A DNA stretch of 64,000 nucleotides, taken from NCBI RefSeq assembly GCF_016862555.1, contig NZ_BONE01000005.1, positions 113,156-177,155 of the forward strand. Direction: 5' to 3'. This DNA comes from Asanoa siamensis (lineage in GTDB: Bacteria > Actinomycetota > Actinomycetes > Mycobacteriales > Micromonosporaceae). Shown piece by piece: positions 26,939 to 36,535 of the stretch. Made by a program: the position numbers and the translations under genes. The notes below the pieces were generated by a model. It had not been told where the DNA came from. It worked only from the letters and a program-made list of their open reading frames with translations, and did not search any database. Position 1 is the stretch's first letter. Each line of letters opens with the position of its first letter.

Positions 26939-28644
26939 CCGCGATCGACCGCCCCCGCTACGCCGTCCTCTACGGCCCGACCACCGGCGACCGGATCCGG
27001 CTCGCCGACACCGACCTGTTCGTCGAGGTCGAGGAGGACCGCTGCGCGTACGGTGACGAAGCGGTCTTCGGCGGTGGCAAGGTGATTCGCGAGTCGATGG
27101 GCCAGTCCGCGGTCAGCCGGGGCAGGGGCACCGTCGACACGGTCATCACCGGCGCGGTCGTGCTCGACCACTGGGGCGTGGTCAAGGCCGACGTCGGCAT
27201 CCGGGACGGGCGGATCGTCGCGCTCGGCAAGGCCGGCAACCCCGACACGATGGACGGTGTCCACCCCGACCTGGTCATCGGCCCGGGCACCGAGGTGATC
27301 GCCGGGAACGGCCGGATCCTGACGGCCGGCGCGGTCGACAGCCACGTACACCTGATCTGTCCGCAGGTCCTCTCGACCGCGCTCGCCAGCGGCGTGACCA
27401 CGGTGATCGGCGGCGGCACCGGCCCCGCCGAGGGCACGAAGGCGACGACCGTGACGCCGAACGCCTGGTACCTCGCCCGGATGCTGGAGGCCGTCGACGC
27501 CTGGCCGGTCAACGTCCTGCTGCTCGGCAAGGGCAACACGACCAGCGCGCAGGCGTTGTGGGAGCAGCTGCGCGGCGGCGCGGGCGGCTTCAAGCTCCAC
27601 GAGGACTGGGGCACGACGCCCGCGGCGATCGACGCCTGCCTGCGGGTCGCCGACGCGAGCGGCGTGCAGGTCGCGATCCACACCGACACCCTCAATGAGG
27701 CCGGGTACGTCGAGGACACGCTGCGCGCGATCGCCGGGCGGTCGATCCACGCGTACCACACCGAAGGCGCGGGTGGCGGGCACGCGCCCGACATCATCAC
27801 GGTCGCCGGGCAGCCCAACGTGCTGCCGAGCTCGACCAACCCGACCCGCCCGTACACCCGGAACACGCTCGACGAGCACCTCGACATGCTGATGGTCTGC
27901 CACCACCTCAACCCGACGGTGCCCGAGGACCTGGCGTTCGCGGAGAGCCGGATCCGGCCGAGCACGATGGCGGCCGAGGACGTGCTGCACGACCTCGGAG
28001 CGATCTCGATCATCGGCTCGGACTCGCAGGCGATGGGCCGGGCCGGCGAGGTCGTGCTCCGCACGTGGCAGACCGCGCACGTGATGAAGCGCCGGCGGGG
28101 CGCGCTGCCCGGCGACGGCCCCGCCGACAACCTGCGGGCCCGGCGGTACGTCGCGAAATACACCATCTGCCCCGCCGTCACGCACGGCATCGCCGGCGAG
28201 GTCGGCTCGGTCGAGCCCGGCAAGCTCGCCGACCTGGTGCTCTGGGACCCGGCGTTCTTCGGCGTGCGTCCGCTCCTCGTCATCAAGGGCGGCATGATCG
28301 CCTGGGCGCAGCTCGGTGACGCCAACGCGTCGATCCCGACACCGCAGCCGGTGCTGCCAAGACCGATGTTCGGCGCGTACGGCGTGGTGCCGGCCCAGAC
28401 CAGCGTGGCGTTCGTCGCGCCGGCCGCGATCGACGCGCTGCTCGGCGACCGGCTGCCGGTCAGCCGCCGGATGCTGCCGGTGGCGGACACCCGCTCGCTG
28501 ACCAAGGTGGACCTGCCGTGCAACGACGCCCTGCCCCGCATCGAGATCGAGCCGGACACGTTCACGGTACGCATCGACGGCGAGGTGGTGCCGCCGGAGC
28601 CGGCGGTCGAACTGCCGATGGCCCAACGCTACTTCCTGTTCTGA
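26935..28644 (+). CDS. ureC: Urease subunit alpha
   Basis: 569 residues, full length. Catalytic urease subunit with two nickel ions. All ligands are visible: His137 and His139 (DSHVHL), carbamylated Lys220 ([10 protein letters not shown]), His249 (AIHTDT), His275 ([11 protein letters not shown]), and Asp363 (GSDSQAMGR). The mobile flap is Cys322-His323-His324 (MVCHHLNP). Nothing suggests inactivity. The ATG overlaps the ureB stop, and its own stop overlaps the ureF start by one base (TGATG). Confidence 0.99.
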   Translation: MTAIDRPRYAVLYGPTTGDRIRLADTDLFVEVEEDRCAYGDEAVFGGGKVIRESMGQSAVSRGRGTVDTVITGAVVLDHWGVVKADVGIRDGRIVALGKAGNPDTMDGVHPDLVIGPGTEVIAGNGRILTAGAVDSHVHLICPQVLSTALASGVTTVIGGGTGPAEGTKATTVTPNAWYLARMLEAVDAWPVNVLLLGKGNTTSAQALWEQLRGGAGGFKLHEDWGTTPAAIDACLRVADASGVQVAIHTDTLNEAGYVEDTLRAIAGRSIHAYHTEGAGGGHAPDIITVAGQPNVLPSSTNPTRPYTRNTLDEHLDMLMVCHHLNPTVPEDLAFAESRIRPSTMAAEDVLHDLGAISIIGSDSQAMGRAGEVVLRTWQTAHVMKRRRGALPGDGPADNLRARRYVAKYTICPAVTHGIAGEVGSVEPGKLADLVLWDPAFFGVRPLLVIKGGMIAWAQLGDANASIPTPQPVLPRPMFGAYGVVPAQTSVAFVAPAAIDALLGDRLPVSRRMLPVADTRSLTKVDLPCNDALPRIEIEPDTFTVRIDGEVVPPEPAVELPMAQRYFLF

Positions 28645-29417
28645 TGTCGCTGTCGACGCTCCTCGTGCTGGCCGACGGCCGGCTGCCGGCCGGCGCCCAC
28701 GCCCACTCGGGCGGCGTCGAGGCCGCGGTGGCGGCGGGACGCGTCCACGACCTCGCGACGCTGGCCTCCTTTCTGCGTGGCCGCACCGCGACGGCGGGCC
28801 TGCTGTCGGCGACCTTCGCGGCCGCGACGTGCGCCGCGTGGTGCGAACTAGGGGGCGCGGCACCAGGCGCAGGCCGTCGCGCACGCGGCCCTGATCCGGG
28901 CGAGTCGCCCGACGCCAAGCCGAACGCGGACAACGGCGGACCTCACCCGTCGTCCGCGCCCGACGCGCGGGTGTCCGCCCTGGACGAAGGCGTGGACGTG
29001 CGGACCGCGTCGCCCGCGTTGCGGGTCGCGTCGCGGGCGCAGGGGCGTGCGCTGCTGCGGGCGGTGACCCGCATCTGGCCCGGCACCGCCACGCCGGCGG
29101 TCGCGGCGCCGCATCACCCGGTCGCCGTCGGGATCGCCGCCGCGGCGGCCGGGCTCGGTGCGCGGGAAGCCGCGCTCGTCGCCGTCTACGGAGGACTGAC
29201 CGGGGCGGCGTCGGCCGCCGTACGCCTGCTCGGTCTGGATCCTTTCGGTGTGCACGCGCTGGTCGCCGACCTGGCGCCCGAGTGTGACCGGATCGCCGTG
29301 GTCGCCGCGGCGCGCGCCGACGATCCGGTGGACGACCTGCCCGCCGGCTCCGCCATCCTGCTCGACGTCGACGCCGAGCAGCACGCCACCTGGGAGGTGC
29401 GTCTCTTTGCATCCTGA
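28644..29417 (+). CDS. ureF: Urease accessory protein UreF
   Basis: 257 residues, somewhat longer than the usual ~220-230. UreF forms the GTPase-gating complex with UreD/UreH and UreG during nickel loading. Recognisable parts are [19 protein letters not shown] at the N-terminus, and [21 protein letters not shown] and [12 protein letters not shown] later. Residues about 70-115 form a Pro/Gly/Asp/Arg-rich low-complexity insertion between conserved helices, with a base pattern like the other disordered inserts in this window. Start ATG overlaps the ureC stop. Confidence 0.93.
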   Translation: MSLSTLLVLADGRLPAGAHAHSGGVEAAVAAGRVHDLATLASFLRGRTATAGLLSATFAAATCAAWCELGGAAPGAGRRARGPDPGESPDAKPNADNGGPHPSSAPDARVSALDEGVDVRTASPALRVASRAQGRALLRAVTRIWPGTATPAVAAPHHPVAVGIAAAAAGLGAREAALVAVYGGLTGAASAAVRLLGLDPFGVHALVADLAPECDRIAVVAAARADDPVDDLPAGSAILLDVDAEQHATWEVRLFAS

Positions 29418-30075
29418 CCACCATGACCGCGCCGTACGAGTCGGGATCGGCGGGCCTGTCGGGTCCGGCAAGACCGCGCTGGTCGCGGCGCTGTGCCGGG
29501 CGTTGGCCGGTGAGCTGCGGCTCGCGGTCGTCACCAACGACATCTACACGACCGAGGACGCCGACTTCCTGCGGCGGGCGGGGGTGCTGCCCGACGACCG
29601 CATCCGGGCGGTGGAGACGGGGTGCTGCCCGCACACCGCCATCCGCGACGACATCAGCGCCAACCTGGACGCGGTCGAGGAGCTCGAGGAGCGGCTCGGC
29701 GCGCTGGACCTGGTGCTGGTGGAGAGCGGCGGCGACAACCTGACCGCCACGTTCAGCAAGGGGCTCGTCGATTACCAGATCTTCGTGGTCGACGTGGCCG
29801 GCGGTGACAAGGTGCCCCGCAAGGGCGGGCCCGGCGTCACGACGGCGGACCTGCTGGTGATCAACAAGACCGACCTGGCGGCGCTGGTCGGCGCCGACCT
29901 CGGCGTGATGGCCCGCGACGCGGCCGCCCGCCGCGGCTCCCTGCCGACCGTCTTTCTCTCACTGACCGAGGACCGCGTCGCGACGCCGGTGGCGACCTGG
30001 GTCCGTGCCCGCATCCAGGCGGCCGCCGCCCCCTCCGACCGCGAGGCGCGTGCGGCGGCCGCCGGTGCGGGCTGA
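29407..30075 (+). CDS. ureG: Urease accessory GTPase UreG
   Basis: 222 residues. SIMIBI-class GTPase that delivers nickel to urease. P-loop GPVGSGKT is at 16-23, base-recognition NKTD is present, and the metal motif Cys-Pro-His lies in [13 protein letters not shown] (the usual Gly before it is Cys here). The short His-rich N-terminus (HPDHHD) is typical of actinobacterial UreG and may hold nickel in the absence of UreE, which is not in the window. Start: TTG at 29407, supported by GGAGG about nine bases upstream; it overlaps the ureF stop by 11 bp. No nearer ATG or GTG keeps the P-loop at normal spacing. Confidence 0.95.
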   Translation: MHPDHHDRAVRVGIGGPVGSGKTALVAALCRALAGELRLAVVTNDIYTTEDADFLRRAGVLPDDRIRAVETGCCPHTAIRDDISANLDAVEELEERLGALDLVLVESGGDNLTATFSKGLVDYQIFVVDVAGGDKVPRKGGPGVTTADLLVINKTDLAALVGADLGVMARDAAARRGSLPTVFLSLTEDRVATPVATWVRARIQAAAAPSDREARAAAAGAG

Positions 30076-30802
30076 AGCCCGCGTCGTCGCCGAGGCCGAC
30101 GGTCGCGGCGGCACCCGCCTGACCACCGTCCACGGCGAGCCGCCCCTCCTCCCCCGCCGCACGGGCCACCGCGCCGGCGCCGCCGAGGTCCACCTCGTCG
30201 GCGGCGCCGCCGGCCCGCTGGGCGGTGACACGCTGAGCCTGCACCTGGAGGTCGGCCCGGGCGCACACCTCGTCGTGCGTACCGTCGCCGCCTCTCTCGC
30301 CCAACCCAGCAACCCGCCGGCGCCCAGCGTCCTCACGGTCACGGCGACGGTCCACGGCCGCCTCGTCTACCTGCCCGAACCCACCGTCGCCGTCGACGGC
30401 TGCGACCATCACACCATGTCCATCGTGGACCTCGGCGACGGCGCCGAGCTGCTCTGGCGTGAGGAGCTCGTCACCGGCCGGCACGGTGAGCCGCCCGGAG
30501 ACCTGTGCACCACCACCACGATCAGGGGTGCGGCGCGGACGATCCTGCGCCACGATCTCGCGATCGGGCCGCGTACACCGACCTGGAACAGCCCGGCCGT
30601 CCTCCACGACGCCCGCGCGGCCGGGACGCTCGTGATCGTCGGCCCGCAGGCACCGGCGCGAACCGTCCTCATGAGCCCCACCGCCGCCCTCATGCCGCTC
30701 GGGAACCACCCGAACGCCGCGATGATCAGCGCCACCGCGCCCGACGCGCCATCGCTGCGGAAGGCGCTGGACGGGGCGATCGGCTACCACACGGGCACGT
30801 GA
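30065..30802 (+). CDS. ureD: Urease accessory protein UreD (UreH)
   Basis: 245 residues. UreD scaffold of the nickel-loading complex: [36 protein letters not shown] and [14 protein letters not shown] are characteristic. GTG at 30065 is chosen because it overlaps the ureG stop by 11 bp and begins just before the conserved region; a longer frame would lie inside ureG. Last gene of the urease operon. The nickel importer and UreE must be elsewhere or absent. Confidence 0.93.
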   Translation: MRAEARVVAEADGRGGTRLTTVHGEPPLLPRRTGHRAGAAEVHLVGGAAGPLGGDTLSLHLEVGPGAHLVVRTVAASLAQPSNPPAPSVLTVTATVHGRLVYLPEPTVAVDGCDHHTMSIVDLGDGAELLWREELVTGRHGEPPGDLCTTTTIRGAARTILRHDLAIGPRTPTWNSPAVLHDARAAGTLVIVGPQAPARTVLMSPTAALMPLGNHPNAAMISATAPDAPSLRKALDGAIGYHTGT

Positions 30803-30909
30803 TCCCGGCGCGAAACGGAACAATTGCCGCGAAAACTGGGGCTCCCGTCTACGTTCTGTGGGTGTGGGCGGTCGCGTGGGGCGGCCGTACACCGGAGGGA
30901 GCAGCACAG

Positions 30910-31131
30910 ATGGCTATCAGCGACAGGTTCGGCGACGCCGCCGACGCGGCCAAGGACAAGCTCAACGAGAAGGACGAGCGCGACCGGCTGATCGACAAGG
31001 CCGGTGACGCGATCGACGCCAGGACGGACGGCAAGATCGCCGACAAGGTCGACCGGGCCCAGGACGCCGCGCGCAAGGGTGGCGACCGGATCCAGAACCG
31101 CAAGAACAACAAGAACAACAGCAACCGCTGA
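30910..31131 (+). CDS. MT0933-type antitoxin family protein
   Basis: 73 residues, highly charged and helical: MAISDRFGDAADAAKDKL, then alternating Lys/Asp/Glu/Arg, with Asn/Lys at the C-terminus (KNNKNNSNR). This matches the MT0933/Rv0909-type antitoxin family. The ATG follows GGAGGG. No toxin partner (Rv0910-like START-domain gene) is adjacent: upstream is ureD and downstream a convergent exporter. It may act as a general stress or CsbD-like protein instead. Confidence 0.75.
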   Translation: MAISDRFGDAADAAKDKLNEKDERDRLIDKAGDAIDARTDGKIADKVDRAQDAARKGGDRIQNRKNNKNNSNR

Positions 31132-31177
31132 TCCAGACGACTTCCGTTCCCCGGCGGGCACACCGGGCTACGGCAAG

Positions 31178-31217
31178 ACAGGCGGGCCGGGCGCTTGGGG
31201 GCGTCCGGCCCGCTGTG
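31178..31217. terminator. Convergent hairpin terminator
   Basis: GCGGGCCGG (31182-31190) pairs with CCGGCCCGC (31205-31213), extended by GCGC/GCGT and by ACA/TGT flanks. It sits between the ends of the antitoxin gene (plus) and the exporter (minus), so could serve both. There is no T-run, as is common in high-GC genomes. Confidence 0.6.
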
Positions 31218-31248
31218 TCCGGCGGTCCCCCCCGAGCCGCCCGCCCGG

Positions 31249-32847
31249 TCAGTCGGCCGGCAGCAGGTGGGCCACCTCGGGCGGCCCGGTCGCCAGCACC
31301 CGCGCCGCCTCCTCGATCTCGCGGTCCACCCCGGTCAGCCGATGCTCGTGCTGCCGCCGGTGCTCGTCCCAGGACGCCACCTGGTAGACCTCGACGAACG
31401 TCTCGATGTGCTCGCCCTCCCGGAACAGGCCCCACCGCACCGCACCGCTGCGGCGCCGGGAACGGCGTACCTTCTCCATCGCCGTGCGGAAGGCCACCTC
31501 GTTCTCCGGCGGCACCTCGTAGCGGAGCACGACCAGCACCGGCCCGCCGTACGGTGCGGGCTCGACGTCGAGGTGCGGCTCCAGCCAGTACGAGACGGGC
31601 TCCCGGTCGAGGCCGCCGATGTCCGGCAGCGGCCACCACACGACCGTCGCCGCGCCGGCCAGCATGAGCGCGCCGGCCGCCAGGTGCGCGGTCGGCAGGT
31701 CGGTCGCCTGCGCCAGCACACCCCAGACCAGCGCGCCGACGCCCTGCCCGCCGGCGAAGACGATCTGGTAGACGCCCAGCCCGCGGGCGCGTACCCAATT
31801 GGGCAGGAAGAGCTGCAACGTCGCGTTCACATTGGACAGCACGGTCACCCAGGCGACGCCTGCGGGGACCAGCACGAGCGCGACCACGATCTCGACCCGC
31901 ACCAGGCCCACGACGATGGTGACCACACCGAACACCACCGCGGCGACGACCATCAGCCGGGTCGGCGAGAACCGCGCCCGCGCGCGGGGCACCAGTGCGG
32001 CACCTGCCACGGCGCCGACGCCGAGTGCCGCCAGCAGCAGGCCGTAGCCGCCCGGCCCGAGCCCCAGCCGCCGGCTCGCGACCAGCGGCAACAGCGCCCA
32101 GATCGCGCTGCCGGGCAGCAGGAAGAGCCCGGCCCGCAGCAGGATGCGGCGGGTGATCACGGAGTGCCGCACGTACCGGCCGCCGGCCCGCACCGCCGCC
32201 CCGAACCGCTCGGGAGGCCCGAGATCGTCGTCGACGGGCCGCCGCCACCAGAGCAGCACGGCCGCGAACACCACGAACGACAGCGAGTTGAGCAGGAACA
32301 CCGCCGCGACGCCGACCCAGGCGATGACGAGGCCGGCGATGGCGGGCCCGATGGCGCGGACGACGTTCTGGCTGATCGCCCCGAGCGCGGACGCCGACGG
32401 AAGCTGGGCGCGCGGCACGAGCTCCGGGATCACCGACTGCCACGCGGGCAGGGTCAACGCCTGCCCGGCCCCGAGCGCGAAGGTCAACGTCAGCAGCAGC
32501 GCGGGCGGCATATGGTCGAGCGCGGTCAGCACACCGAGCAGCACGGTCACCGCGAACTGCCCGACCTGCACGGCGAGCAGCAGCCGCCGGCGGTCGAAGG
32601 TGTCGGCCAAAGCCCCGGACGGCAGGGCGAGCAGCACGATGGGCAGCATGCTCGCGGTCTGCACGAGCGAGACCAACGCGTCGGCCCCGGGGGCGTCGAC
32701 CAGCAGCCACTGGGCGCCGACGGTCTGCATCCAGGTGCCGATGTTGGACGCGAGCAAGGCGAGCCACAGCCACCGAAAGGTCGCGACCGACAGCGGCGCC
32801 CACGCGGACACACTGCGTGCGGGGGGCTCGGGCGCCACGGGGGTCAC
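31249..32847 (-). CDS. MFS exporter, EntS/MFS_3 type with C-terminal cytoplasmic domain
   Basis: 532 residues. Twelve predicted TM helices with the motif ALADTFDRRRLL (motif A) in the 2-3 loop. The last ~95 residues form a soluble domain (VLVVLRYEVPPENEVAF, GAVRWGLFREGEHIETF, SWDEHRRQHEHRL) like the ferredoxin-like barrel seen in MFS_3 (PF05977) proteins. Members export enterobactin-type siderophores and other small molecules; the substrate here is unknown. The GTG at 32847 is chosen: the longer frame would start inside the 40-bp dispersed repeat at 32887-32926. It stands alone. Confidence 0.88.
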   Translation of the reverse strand: MTPVAPEPPARSVSAWAPLSVATFRWLWLALLASNIGTWMQTVGAQWLLVDAPGADALVSLVQTASMLPIVLLALPSGALADTFDRRRLLLAVQVGQFAVTVLLGVLTALDHMPPALLLTLTFALGAGQALTLPAWQSVIPELVPRAQLPSASALGAISQNVVRAIGPAIAGLVIAWVGVAAVFLLNSLSFVVFAAVLLWWRRPVDDDLGPPERFGAAVRAGGRYVRHSVITRRILLRAGLFLLPGSAIWALLPLVASRRLGLGPGGYGLLLAALGVGAVAGAALVPRARARFSPTRLMVVAAVVFGVVTIVVGLVRVEIVVALVLVPAGVAWVTVLSNVNATLQLFLPNWVRARGLGVYQIVFAGGQGVGALVWGVLAQATDLPTAHLAAGALMLAGAATVVWWPLPDIGGLDREPVSYWLEPHLDVEPAPYGGPVLVVLRYEVPPENEVAFRTAMEKVRRSRRRSGAVRWGLFREGEHIETFVEVYQVASWDEHRRQHEHRLTGVDREIEEAARVLATGPPEVAHLLPAD

Positions 32848-32886
32848 GCTACCCGCATTGAACAGTCCTAACCCGACGATCCATTG

Positions 32887-32926
32887 CCCGGGTCCGCGGT
32901 GGTCCGGACCGTCGCTCCCGCCGGAC
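32887..32926 (+). repeat. Dispersed 40-bp repeat, copy A
   Basis: Starts CCCGGGTCCGCGG and ends CTCCCGCCGGAC; centre is the perfect palindrome GGTCCGGACC. Identical over all 40 bp to copy B at 54562-54601 in the opposite orientation. Lies upstream of the MFS exporter start. Confidence 0.85.
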
Positions 32927-32980
32927 AAACTCGCTGACGCATCGAGCCAGGTCCGCGGTTCAAGCCCGCCGGTCCGTGGG

Positions 32981-33460
32981 TCAAGATCGGCGGTGGGCGC
33001 CTGGGCCCGGGCGGGCCGCTACCTCGCGCGGGTTGGTCACCTCGTGGCCCGCGTCGCAGCGGAGCACCGAGCGGACCGGTGCGCCGCAGTCGCGGTGCAC
33101 CGTGGACAGCGGGGAGCCCTCCGGGTCCGCCAGGTAGCGGTCGCCCCACTGCAGGACCGCCACGATCACCGGCCAGAGGTCGAAGCCCATCTCGGTCAGG
33201 CGGTACTCGTGGCGGACTCGCGCGCCCGGGTCCTGGTAGGGCTCCTTGCGCAGCACGCCGGCCTCGACCAGCATGGCGAGCCGGTTGGTCAGCACCTGGC
33301 GCGGGATGTTGGTGCGTACCCGCATGTCGTCGAACCGCCGGATGCCGTTGGCGATCTCCCGCAGCACGACGAAGGTCCACCGCTCCCCGAGGATCTCCAT
33401 GGCCCGGCCCACGGTGCAGTTGTCCACGGACCACTCGAGGGCTTCCGGCCGCGCACTCAT
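32981..33460 (-). CDS. HxlR-family transcriptional regulator
   Basis: 159 residues. Winged helix-turn-helix of the HxlR type: CTVGRAMEILGERWTFVVLR, then RRFDDMR and IPRQVLTNRLAMLVEAGVL. Members bind palindromes near their own gene and a divergent target and respond to small molecules or redox. Cys27-type residue is conserved at the start of the fold (DNCTVGRA). The ATG at 33460 is chosen because the longer frame would cover the operator-like inverted repeat. It is divergent from a PaaI-type thioesterase 56 bp away, its likely target. Confidence 0.9.
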   Translation of the reverse strand: MSARPEALEWSVDNCTVGRAMEILGERWTFVVLREIANGIRRFDDMRVRTNIPRQVLTNRLAMLVEAGVLRKEPYQDPGARVRHEYRLTEMGFDLWPVIVAVLQWGDRYLADPEGSPLSTVHRDCGAPVRSVLRCDAGHEVTNPREVAARPGPGAHRRS

Positions 33461-33480
33461 GACAACCACCCTAAGTCTCG

Positions 33481-33515
33481 TTGACAGACCCAGCAAGCGA
33501 CTGCGAGGCTGGGTC
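33481..33515 (+). promoter_or_regulatory. Promoter/operator between HxlR regulator and thioesterase
   Basis: TTGACA (33481-33486), a perfect -35 hexamer, runs straight into an inverted repeat: GACCCAGC (33487-33494) and GCTGGGTC (33508-33515), 13 bp apart. A regulator bound here would block the promoter for the thioesterase. No clear -10 hexamer is seen. Confidence 0.55.
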
Positions 33516-33516
33516 C

Positions 33517-34029
33517 ATGACGCAGACGCAGGTCAAGCGCAGCCGTACCTTCTCCTGGTCCGACCCGGCGACCAACGCCGCCTTGATCGGCACGACCAGC
33601 GGGCTGGCCCTGCTGGGCGCGATGATCGCCGGGGAGTTGCCTCCGCCGCCGGTCATGCAACTGCTCGGCATGACGCGCCTCGAGGCCGAGGAGGGCCGGG
33701 TGACGGTGGAGATGCCACCACGCGAGTACCACTACAACCCACTGGGCTCGGTCCACGGCGGGGTGCTCGCCACGCTGCTCGACACGGCGGCGGGCTGCGC
33801 GGTCCACACCACACTCCCGGCCGGCGTGGGCTACACGTCGGTCGACCTGTCGGTGAAATACCTCCGGCCGGTGACGATCGGCTCGGAGATGCTGACCTGC
33901 GTCGGCACGGTCATGCAACGCGGCCGCCGCACGGCGCTGGGCGAGGCCCGCCTGACGGACGCGACAGGCCGCCTGGTCGCCCACGCGACGTCGACCTGCC
34001 TGCTCTTCGACCTACCCACACCGGCATAA
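33517..34029 (+). CDS. PaaI-type hotdog-fold thioesterase
   Basis: 170 residues. Hotdog fold with HGG motif in YNPLGSVHGGVLATLLDTA, then VDLSVKYLRPVTIG and ALGEARLTDATGRLVAHATS. It hydrolyses acyl-CoA thioesters; the aromatic or aliphatic substrate is unknown. The ATG at 33517 is used because an upstream frame runs back over the promoter. Likely repressed or activated by the divergent HxlR gene. Confidence 0.9.
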   Translation: MTQTQVKRSRTFSWSDPATNAALIGTTSGLALLGAMIAGELPPPPVMQLLGMTRLEAEEGRVTVEMPPREYHYNPLGSVHGGVLATLLDTAAGCAVHTTLPAGVGYTSVDLSVKYLRPVTIGSEMLTCVGTVMQRGRRTALGEARLTDATGRLVAHATSTCLLFDLPTPA

Positions 34030-34137
34030 CAGGTCGGACGGACACCGCCTCTCGGGCCACGCGACCGGCCAGGACCTGGCGGCAGCCGCGGCCAGGCAGT
34101 GACGAGGCGGCGCACCCATCCGACGACACGGGCCGGA

Positions 34138-34239
34138 CAACGCCCGCAACGACCGCACGGCCTAGATCAACGCCCCGCAACAGGCGCACGGGGCCGACAC
34201 CGCCCAGACAAACGGCCCGCAACGGGCGCACGGGCCGAC
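34138..34239. repeat. Three ~30-bp direct repeats in a convergent gap
   Basis: Related units start at 34138 (CAACGCCCGCAACGACCGCA), 34168 (CAACGCCCCGCAACAGGCGC) and 34210 (AAACGGCCCGCAACGGGCGC), the last two sharing a GCACGGG(G)CCGAC ending. The 258-bp gap between the thioesterase and hisS (34030-34287) holds no other feature. Both genes end here. Confidence 0.6.
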
Positions 34240-34287
34240 GCGGGGTCACGACTACCCCGCCTCGGCCCGCCTGTGGCTCGCCTTTCC

Positions 34288-35622
34288 TTACTGCAGTTCC
34301 GTGATCACCGGGTGGAGGTCGGCGGCCGGCGGCGACCACGTTGCCGGGTCCGCGTCCACCTGGTCGCCCGAGCGGATGTCCTTCACCGAGTCCGGGTCGC
34401 CCGGGAACCAGACGTACGGGATCCCGCGGCGTTCCGCGTAGCGGATCTGCTTTCCATATTTCGCCGCCGTCGGTGAGACCTCCACCGGGATGCCGCGGCT
34501 GCGGAGCGCTGCCGCGATGCCGTCCGCCGAGCGGCGGTGCTCCTCGTCCGCGAGCGCCACCAGCACGCACGTCGGCACGTCCCGCGACACGCCGAGCTTG
34601 CCCGCCCCGAACAGCAACCCGAGGATCCGGGTCAGGCCGATCGAGATGCCCACGCCCGGGAAGCGTTCGTTGCCCGATGTCGCCAGGTTGTCGTAGCGGC
34701 CCCCGGAGCAGATCGACCCGAACCGCTCGAAACCGGCTAGCTGGGTCTCGTAGACGGTGCCCGTGTAGTAGTCCAGGCCCCGGGCGATCTTCAGATCCGC
34801 CACACACAGACCCGGCGCGTACGCCGCGGCGGTCTCGACCACCGCGACCAGCTCGGCCAGGCCCTCGTCGAGCAGCGGGTCGCTGACCCCCAGCGCGCGC
34901 ACCGAGTCGGCGAACGACGCGTCCGGCGCCGAGATCTCCGCCAGCGCGAGCACCGCCTTGGCCTGGGCCTCCGACGCGCCCGCGGTCTCCACCAGCAGCT
35001 GGCCGACCCGGGCCGGGCCGATCTTGTCGAGCTTGTCGACCGCGCGCAGGGCCGCCTCCGGGTCACCGACGCCCAGCCCGCGGTAGTAGCCCTCGCAGAC
35101 CTTGCGGTTGTTGACCTGGATCGTCACCTTGGGGATCGGCAGCGAGCCCAGCGCGTCGCCGATCACCAGCGGCATCTCGGCCTCGTAGTGCGCAGGCAGC
35201 GTGTCGCGGTCGACGACGTCGATGTCGGCCTGGAGGAACTCGCGGTAGCGCCCCTCCTGCGGGCGCTCGCCCCGCCACACCTTCTGGATCTGGTAGCGGC
35301 GGAACGGGAACTGCAGCTTCCCCGAGTTTTCCAGCACATAACGCGCGAACGGAACGGTCAGGTCGAAGTGCAGTCCCAGGGAGTCCTCGGCGCCGGACGC
35401 GGGGTCCTCCTGCAGCCGGCGCAGGACGTAGACCTCCTTCGAGGTCTCCCCCTTGCGCAGGAGCTGGTCCATCGGCTCGACGGCACGCGTCTCCAGCGGC
35501 GCGTACCCGTACAACTCGAAAACGTCTTTGATCTTGTCAAGAAAGCGCTGTTCGATCATGCGCTGCGGCGGCAGCCACTCCGGGAAGCCGGAGATCGGCC
35601 GTGGCTTGCTCATCTTGGTCAT
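34288..35622 (-). CDS. hisS: Histidine--tRNA ligase
   Basis: 444 residues, class II synthetase. Motif 2 region VWRGERPQEGRYREFLQADIDV, histidine-specific HisA motif LKIARGLDYYTGTVYE, motif 3 GVGISIGLTRIL, and the C-terminal anticodon domain (VLVALADEEHRRSADGIA). The N-terminus starts MTKMSKPRP; the first ATG overlaps the stop of the upstream hydrolase gene (ATGA), so the two are translationally coupled, a pairing conserved in actinobacteria. Confidence 0.98.
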   Translation of the reverse strand: MTKMSKPRPISGFPEWLPPQRMIEQRFLDKIKDVFELYGYAPLETRAVEPMDQLLRKGETSKEVYVLRRLQEDPASGAEDSLGLHFDLTVPFARYVLENSGKLQFPFRRYQIQKVWRGERPQEGRYREFLQADIDVVDRDTLPAHYEAEMPLVIGDALGSLPIPKVTIQVNNRKVCEGYYRGLGVGDPEAALRAVDKLDKIGPARVGQLLVETAGASEAQAKAVLALAEISAPDASFADSVRALGVSDPLLDEGLAELVAVVETAAAYAPGLCVADLKIARGLDYYTGTVYETQLAGFERFGSICSGGRYDNLATSGNERFPGVGISIGLTRILGLLFGAGKLGVSRDVPTCVLVALADEEHRRSADGIAAALRSRGIPVEVSPTAAKYGKQIRYAERRGIPYVWFPGDPDSVKDIRSGDQVDADPATWSPPAADLHPVITELQ

Positions 35623-36323
35623 AGCCCTCTGGTCGGGGCCGGTCGCATGACTTCCTGCAGAAACGGGTTGGTCGCGCGTTCCCGGCCGATCGTGGTCGCC
35701 TGGCCGTGGCCGGGCAGGACGATGGTGTCGTCGGCGAGCGGGAGGATCCGGTCACGAAGGCTGGCTGTCATCGCCGTCATGCTTCCTCCCGGCAGGTCGG
35801 TGCGGCCGATCGAGCCGGCGAAGAGCACGTCACCGGAGAGGCAGACCTCGTCCGCGTCCCAGCCCCGTGCGGCGCCGGCCGGCAGCCGGAACAGCACCGA
35901 CCCGCTGGTATGGCCGGGGGCGTGGTCGACGGTGATCTCGAGGCCGGCGATCGCGAGGGCCTCACCGTCGGTGAGGGGCGCCACGTCGGAGGGCTCGGTG
36001 TAGGAGAAGCGGCCGCCGAAGAGCTGCGCCGGGTCGATGGACAAGGCCTTGCCCGGGTCGGCGAGCAACTCGCGGTCGGCGGGGTGCACGTAGGCCGGGA
36101 TGCCCTTGGCACCGCAGACGGGCGCGACGGAGAAGGTGTGGTCGAGGTGGCCGTGGGTGAGCAGCACCGCGGCCGGCTGCAGCTTGTGCTGGGCCAGGAT
36201 CTCGTCGAGCCGCTGCTCGACCCCGATGCCCGGGTCGACGATCACGCACTGCTCGCCCGGCGCCGCGGCCACCACGTAACAGTTGGTGCCGAAGACGTCG
36301 GACGGGAAACCCGTGATCAGCAC
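35619..36323 (-). CDS. Glyoxalase II-like metallo-beta-lactamase hydrolase
   Basis: 234 residues. Complete metal motif Thr-His57-Gly-His59-Leu-Asp61-His62 in LLTHGHLDHTF, further ligands in DHAPGHTSGS and CLSGDVLF, and the closing VLPGHGQ. Family: hydroxyacylglutathione hydrolase-like; in organisms without glutathione it may act on mycothiol or other thioesters (inference). GTG start with GAGAAGGGG ribosome site. Directly upstream of and overlapping hisS. Confidence 0.92.
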   Translation of the reverse strand: MLITGFPSDVFGTNCYVVAAAPGEQCVIVDPGIGVEQRLDEILAQHKLQPAAVLLTHGHLDHTFSVAPVCGAKGIPAYVHPADRELLADPGKALSIDPAQLFGGRFSYTEPSDVAPLTDGEALAIAGLEITVDHAPGHTSGSVLFRLPAGAARGWDADEVCLSGDVLFAGSIGRTDLPGGSMTAMTASLRDRILPLADDTIVLPGHGQATTIGRERATNPFLQEVMRPAPTRGL

Positions 36324-36395
36324 AGTCGTCCCCTTCTCGTCGCTGTGGCCAGCCTAGCGGGCAGTGCGAGCCGATTACCGCCCGGCACACGCCGT

Positions 36396-36442
36396 GGCGA
36401 TCACGACGTTGATCACGTACACAATCACGATCTTTGATCGCC
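36396..36442. promoter_or_regulatory. 8-bp inverted repeat upstream of the cyclophilin genes
   Basis: GGCGATCA (36396-36403) and TGATCGCC (36435-36442), 31 bp apart, with further GATCAC copies between. It lies in the 212-bp divergent gap between the hydrolase and the first cyclophilin. It could be a regulator site; no clear promoter hexamers were found. Confidence 0.35.
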
Positions 36443-36535
36443 AAAACCGCAGGACCTCTCACCATGCTCCCAGCGAATGGCCGTATGCTCTCCCGGACGT
36501 TTGTGGCGCGAGGCACACCCGAAAGAGGAGCACCG

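Noticed and set aside
26734..29634. 966-codon minus-strand frame opposite the urease genes
   Set aside because: It mirrors ureB-ureC-ureF codons; the plus-strand genes are certain.
31195..32871. 558-codon plus-strand frame opposite the MFS exporter
   Set aside because: His/Gln/Asp/Arg-rich shadow typical of a membrane protein gene read backwards.
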